From Asterias rubens (lineage: Eukaryota > Echinodermata > Asteroidea > Forcipulatida > Asteriidae): DNA of 64,000 nucleotides. The stretch's first letter is position 1. The number at the start of each line of letters is the position of its first letter. The DNA is taken from assembly GCF_902459465.1 (NCBI RefSeq), contig NC_047082.1, positions 682,001 through 746,000 of the forward strand, written 5' to 3'. Made by a program: the position numbers and the translations under genes. The notes under the pieces are model-generated. The model ran no database searches. It was not told the DNA's origin and was given only the letters and a program-made list of their open reading frames with translations. Shown here piece by piece: positions 24,660-64,000 of this stretch.

Positions 24660-25252
24660 CATTTACTTAGATACTAGTAATAGTAATATCAAGATTATAA
24701 GATATTTTGCAGTTTGCAGTGTGTTTGTGGTGTGTACATTGAGGAAGTTGTGTTCGTACGGTGGCTGTCAATGCAGTGATCGCATACGAACGAATTGCGT
24801 TCAGTTTTGAAAAATAGAACCTCACTCAATCAACAAATCGAGTGCTGAAATTGTTAAAATCAACAAAGAGATTCGTTAACTTTTAATAATAAAAATGTAT
24901 GGAGAAAGTGCTACTTTACTTACCAAGGGAAAACTTTTTTCAAACTAACCTAAAACTGTGTAGGTAGGTAAATATTATCACGAACACTGACTTGTCCCGT
25001 GACTTTGACTGGAGTGAACAATGTGTGTGCAATATATAGGTAAAGAAGAAAAGAGACTTATTTTGCAACTGGTGTGCAATGTTAACAGGTTTCCGTACGT
25101 GCGTAAAAACAGAGTACCAGCGGTATCATGACGTTGAGTCACGTTCAGACTGTTATGCATTACGTCATTTTCGAGCTATTTATAGAAAGTAATGAGGTCG
25201 GAAAGTGGGTTTGTTTTAATGCTTTGCAATGCCAAAATGACCGCATATCCTA

Positions 25253-25467
25253 TAGACTTGTGGACAAGTCGTTAAATCGGCCCCACGTGCTGAGATAGTG
25301 CTCCCCCGACAACACTGCTCTCGCGCGAACTCACTGCTCTCGCGCGAACTGAAATCGGGGAGCCATATCAGTTCGCGCGAGAGCAGTGAGTTCGCGCGAG
25401 AGCAGTGTTGTCGGGGGAGCACTATCTCAGCACGTGGGGCCGATTTAACGACTTGTCCACAAGTCTA
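25253..25467. mobile_element. Near-perfect 215-bp palindromic MITE with 9-bp target duplication
   Basis: Two 99-bp arms (25253-25351 and 25369-25467) are exact complements around a 17-bp loop. The element starts TAGACTTGTGG and ends CCACAAGTCTA. It is bordered by direct repeats CATATCCTA at 25244-25252 and 25468-25476. Each arm has the E-box CACGTG and two copies of ACTGCTCTCGCGCGAACT. A 9-bp duplication would fit Mutator-like transposition, though other families are possible. It lies between divergent syntenin and the discoidin gene. The matching ORFs on both strands follow from the symmetry. Confidence 0.9.
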
Positions 25468-26039
25468 CATATCCTATCGATGGGATGTTAGTTTTCGTAG
25501 AAATAGGAGTGGCTATTATTATTAAAGCTCTTACTCAACTTCAAAAGATACTTCAAAACAGATTATCTACGTCCATGATGCTGCGACATTGGAAAGAATA
25601 AATTTGTACTTACGTATAGCGCCCTCTTATGACGAAGGTGAACAACTTTTAGAAAAACTTTTTCCTGACAGGGGCCCGGGCTGTGGTGGGTGGAGGCAGC
25701 GTTGCTACAATTGGCAGCACGCCGTATCGATACCTCTCGTCATTAACCCCGGGAAAAGGATGTACTGAGAAACGACGCTGATTTGGCTAACGAAATTGGT
25801 TATGCATTTAGATGTAAAGTGAGGGCGCGCATAGTTTTAGGATAGCACGTTGATGATCACGCCTGCATTTTTGATGGCACGAACACGATTTTTAAAAACA
25901 ACAACAAAAACATTCTTTAGGACGAAACACATCAGTGCGCGTGAAGACAAAATTAAATAGGTGCTAAGAAAAAATTACATAATATAGGCGCTCATATTCT
26001 AGCACGTTTTAATTTGCCAATTCCAGCTAGCTCGAGGGG

Positions 26040-26215
26040 GGATAAAAATATAAAGTTACCCCCCTTATTACAAAGTCACACAGACCCCCTTACAAAGTCA
26101 CCCCTTACAAAGTCACCCCTTACAAAGTCACCCGTACCCAAAGTCACCCCATTACAAAGTCACAAATTCACCCCCTTTACAAAGACACCCCCTATACAGC
26201 AAAGTCACACCCTCG
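26040..26215. repeat. Short minisatellite, CCCCTTACAAAGTCA type
   Basis: About nine imperfect 15-19-bp units contain ACAAAGTCAC separated by C-runs. It lies about 110-280 bp upstream of the TATA box of the discoidin gene. Confidence 0.8.
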
Positions 26216-26324
26216 CGGCTCCGCCACTCGCGCTGGTCTTTTTTCCTGCGTGCTGGTGTCGTGCTTGACATCTGGGGGTGCTGCGTGCGCCTTGACTAAA
26301 GGCTAGGGTCGAGGGAGAGGGCGG

Positions 26325-26330
26325 TATAAA
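26325..26330 (+). promoter_or_regulatory. Candidate TATA box of the discoidin/FReD gene
   Basis: TATAAA lies in GCGGTATAAAACAA, about 350 bp upstream of a good donor site (GTAAGTAC at 26682). This fits a first non-coding or barely coding exon running from about 26355 to 26681. Confidence 0.5.
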
Positions 26331-26354
26331 ACAATACGAGCTTGATAACAAGAC

Positions 26355-26681
26355 TAGTTTGAAGAAAAGAAACACGTGACAGTCAACATTGCACCAATTT
26401 TGATTCTGTCATAATTTAATTGTAGACGCTCTGCCCTGACAAGTTCTGTTGTGTGCCAAAAAAGTTCTTCATTCTCTCAGCCTCAAATAAAAGAAAAGAT
26501 GCCGAAGAGATTAGTGTATTTGTAATTAATAATTCACAGCCTTGTCGTCTTGTCATAATCGATAGCCTACGCCCAGTGCAGAGCTTAACTTCAGGAGGCC
26601 GCCAGCGGCGGGCGGTCGGTCGGTCGGTCGGTGTAACATTTGCATGCAGCAGACATGGCCGGCAGAAGATCGATATGGCAA
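26355..26681 (+). other. Probable 5' leader exon of the discoidin/FReD gene
   Basis: The 3' border is a strong donor, CAA|GTAAGTAC at 26682. The next acceptor is TTCCTAAAG at 27637. An ATG at 26675 would join in frame (MARTMRLYFLL...) to the signal peptide and add four residues. Another ATG at 26655 gives a short upstream ORF that stops just after the junction. A GGTC run is at 26613-26632. The exon start is inferred from the TATA box. Confidence 0.45.
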
Positions 26682-27642
26682 GTAAGTACTTTTTAACAAA
26701 GCAAGTTTCATTGAATTTATCTCGATCAATTTCTCTCATTGATTGTTACCAGGACATGCCACAAACAAGAAATATAATTTGGCTTCAGTTTGTTCCACCT
26801 CTTGCTGGTCGGAGAACTTCTAAAGTCTAACTTCATTCCGAACTTACTAACTAAAAAGTTACTAACTACTATTTACTATCTAAACGAAATCGACAAACAT
26901 GTCGAGCTTTTTTTGTCACACATGAGATGAGGAGTTATAATAATATCTTGTCACTCTCGGCAGCGAATTTACCAACAGGTTTGTACCAGCATTTTTACTA
27001 TTAATTTAGGTGAATTCTTTTTTTCTAGTTCACAATGTCCAATCTTTTAATTATAAACGTTATTGTTTTACCTATGGTTTGTATCCAAATCCATACCAAC
27101 TGCTGAATGTGTATTAATTTTAGCCTTCGAAAAAGACTCTGCTAGGGCTAGGGTCAAAACGTCAGGCTGGTAACAATTTTTTGTATTAATTTAAAAAAAA
27201 ATTAAACTAACAATAGTTTACAACAAAAATAAGGGGGTGGCCGGTGGGGTACCACAGGAATGTGCAAATTTTTCCTTCAACTATATGGAGAAATACTCCT
27301 CTTTTTCAATTTTTATAATTATGGGCCTATGGGCTTGGAATTTCATCTAATTGGGAGGCCGGCACTTTGACTCCATATAAGGACATTCCAATTTGGCAAA
27401 CTGCACTTTTATTCCCTTTAAATCTTTTCTTGAAAATGTGTATTTTAGTGTTCAACTTCAACACACAGCACTGCACTGCAAATAAGACTTTTGATGTTTA
27501 CAATTTTATCTAATTTATATTGACCTAGCTACACTAGCTAGTCAGTTTTTCCCTTGTTGTGGTTTATTTACTTGAAATTTATTTAGTCTATTCAGAATTA
27601 TATCAAATTCTCTTGTGATATTTTTCTATTCCTAAAGGAACA

Positions 27643-61789
<34,147 letters not shown>

Positions 61790-62865
61790 GATTTACAGAT
61801 CCCGGAAGCCAACATGAACTGTTCAACTTTTATTGAAATGACGGAATCTACAGACCTTTATCACAAAGAAGTCATCTTGTCCCACTCAAATGATCCTTGC
61901 TTATGCCGAGCCAAACATTGAAGCACCAACATGATGGACTGCATTGATGGCCATTTTGCTCTGGCTGTCTTCGCTGGGTTTCATATAATATAAGCAGCAG
62001 TGATTAAAATCACAGAAAAAAACTTACTATTTCATGCAACCAACGATTTTGATTCGATGACTACTCTGTGATAAGGGTTTGGAGTTGAAGCGACTGTCGG
62101 ATCTGGATGTAGTGTTCTCTTTAAATTCTGTAATATTTTCCACATTTATTTTTTACTGATAATGCGCAACCTGACGCACACTTTACCATATAACCCCCTA
62201 TCAATCTATGAAAGAGGTGAAAAGGAAACAATGAAAGAAGAGAAAAGTCTGCATGCTCGACCCTGCATTTCAACCCTTGAAATTCGTAAAACTTTTTGAA
62301 ATTAAACGAATGTACTTATCAGGAACAAGTGAAAGAAATCACTTCTGTTAAAGGGGCTGGGTCGTCATGATGAAAGCATGCCTTAGGCTATACATGGAGT
62401 TATGAATTCTCACCAAGTTACTGTTTCTGTCCTCCCTCCTTTTGTATCATGTCTATTCAGAGCGCATGCGTTCTCTTTAACTGGGTGAGAGGTCAGAAAT
62501 CCTTGTATGACCCGGGTGCTTTGATTGTGACAACACAGCCCCTTTAAATGTTTGGTATTGCCCTTTAAATTTCTACCTTAGTATGTTCGGAAGCTTGGCA
62601 AAAGACTTGTTGAAATTGGAATTAATAAACCAAAGTGTCCTAATTTTAAATGAAAACCTGACGATGTTCCCTCTGAATGTTTCTTTAATGTGCTACTTTG
62701 TTGTTTTATGTCCTGGCATGATAATTGTCCTTCTTAAGTCTAATTTTCAATATTTAAGCCTGAATTTTTTTTTAATACCACAGGAAATGTTCAGCAGCCT
62801 TTTTACTCGACGAAGTTTCCTTCTTTTTCCCGATGTGCCAATTATCATGCCTGTGCAAGTCTAAC
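61790..62865 (+). other. 3' flank of the discoidin/FReD gene
   Basis: This probably contains the 3' UTR. An AATAAA at about 62623 is one candidate poly(A) signal. I see no further exon or RNA gene before the satellite. Confidence 0.5.
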
Positions 62866-64000
62866 CCCCTCGCAGTTTTTTGAATTCTTGCTAAAAAAAG
62901 GCCAATTTTTAAAATTTGGCCCAAAAATGAAACGGTCCCAAATTCATCAAGAAAGCAAGTTTAACCCCTTGCAGTTTTTTTAACCAACAATTCTGGCTCA
63001 AAAAGGCCCATTTTTAAAAATTGGCCCAAAAAAGAAACGGTCCCAAATTCATCAAGAAAGCAAGTTTAACCCCTTGCAGTTTTTTAAACCAAAAATTCTT
63101 GCTCAAAAAGGCCCATTTTTAAAAATTGGCCCAAAAATGAAACGGTCCCAAATTCATCAAGAAAGCAAGTTTAACCCCTTGCAGTTTTTTAAACCAAAAA
63201 TTCTGGCTCAAAAAGGCCCATTTTTTAAAAATTGGCCCAAAAAAGAAACGGTCCCAAATTCATCAAGAAAGCAAGTTTAACCCCTTGCAGTTTTTTAAAC
63301 CAAAATTCTGGCTCAAAAAGGCCCATTTTTAAAAACTGGCCCAAAAATGAAACGGTCCCAAATTCATCAAGAAAGCAAGTTTAACCCCTTGCAGTTTTTT
63401 TAACCAACAATTCTGGCTCAAAAAGGCCCATTTTTAAAAGTTGGCCCAAAAAAGAAACGGTCCCAAATTCATCAAGAAAGCAAGTTTAACCCCTTGCAGT
63501 TTTTTAAACCAAAAATTGTGGCTCAAAAAGGCCCATTTTTAAAAATTGGCCCAAAAATGAAACGGTCCCAAATTCATCAAGAAAGCAAGTTTAACCCCTT
63601 GCAGTTTGTTTAACCAAAAATTCTGGCTCATAAAGGCCCATTTTAAAAAATTGGCCCAAAAATGAAACGGTCCCAAATTCATCAAGAAAGCAAGTTTAAC
63701 CCCTTGCAGTTTTTTAAACCAAATATTCTGGTTCAAAAAGGCCCATTTTAAAAAATTGGCCCAAAAATGAAACGGTCCCAAATTCATCAAGAAAGCAAGT
63801 TTAACCCCTTGCAGTTTTTTAAACCAAAAATTCTGGCTCAAAAAGGCCCATTTTTAAAAATTGGCCCAAAAATGAAACGATCCCAAATTCATCAAGAAAG
63901 CAAGTTTAACCCCTTGCAGTTTTTTTAACCAAAAATTCTGGCTCAAAAAGGCCCATTTTAAAAAATTTGCCCAAAAATGAAACGGTCCCAAATTCATCAA
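62866..64000. repeat. Satellite, 105-bp unit, at least 11 copies, open at the window edge
   Basis: The unit contains GGTCCCAAATTCATCAAGAA, AGCAAGTTTAACCCCTTGCA and AAAAAGGCCCATTTTTAAAA. Copies recur every 104-106 bp (CCCAAATTC at 62938, 63042, 63147, 63253, 63357, 63462, 63567, 63672, 63777, 63882 and 63987). Because 105 is divisible by three, ORFs stay open on both strands; I do not take them as genes. Confidence 0.95.

Noticed and set aside
25216..25525. Near-identical ORFs on both strands
   Set aside because: They are a consequence of the perfect palindrome; no protein similarity.
26453..26830. 125-codon ORF upstream of the discoidin gene
   Set aside because: It runs across a strong donor site and a GGTC microsatellite, shows no recognisable domain, and best fits a 5' leader with upstream ORFs.
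63074..63841. Repetitive peptides on both strands
   Set aside because: They follow from the 105-bp satellite period (35 codons) and occur on both strands with occasional frame-shifting units; there is no start context or splice signal.

Overview
This is animal nuclear DNA: AT-rich, intron-rich and full of short transposable elements. It carries four protein-coding genes whose exons can be joined across canonical or U12-type splice sites with consistent reading phase. The gene homologies are bilaterian. The dense tRNA-derived SINEs, the inverted-repeat (MITE-like) elements and the cysteine-rich discoidin/fibrinogen-like gene suggest a marine invertebrate deuterostome, most likely an echinoderm (a sea star is my best guess, held loosely).

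Layout. (1) 13-6025, + strand: the last eight coding exons of MED23 (Mediator subunit 23), with two U12-type introns, one of them AT-AC. (2) 6026-12084: convergent intergenic DNA with tandem repeats, SINEs and a MITE. (3) 12085-18295, - strand: a complete nine-exon gene for a metadherin/LYRIC (MTDH)-like single-pass Lys/Ser-rich protein of 617 aa. (4) 20559-24090, - strand: a complete seven-coding-exon syntenin (SDCBP) gene encoding 299 aa with two PDZ domains. (5) 24091-27642: a divergent promoter region with a near-perfect 215-bp palindrome flanked by 9-bp target duplications, and a TATA box. (6) 27643-61789, + strand: a 32-coding-exon gene for a predicted secreted protein of 1410 aa. Its order is signal peptide, then four discoidin (F5/8C) domains each followed by a short fibrinogen-like N-terminal 'cap', then three contactin-associated-protein-type fibrinogen-like modules. 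(7) 61790-64000: 3' flank and a 105-bp satellite running off the window.

The large gene is the most interesting item. Its module borders are phase-1 introns, it alternates full discoidin domains with partial fibrinogen caps, and one contiguous block (cap 3 plus discoidin 4) has lost every cysteine. It lacks LamG, EGF and transmembrane segments, so it is not an ordinary CNTNAP/neurexin IV. Adhesion, extracellular matrix or coelomic defence are plausible roles, but these are inferences.

Intron 4 of this gene holds an intact-looking 1140-codon non-LTR retrotransposon of the site-specific restriction-like-endonuclease type (R4/Dong-like). It sits on the - strand inside an ATT microsatellite that is itself the tail of a SINE. 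A 5'-truncated relative lies in the first MED23 intron. Several intronic minisatellites appear to have been amplified from internal pieces of local SINEs.
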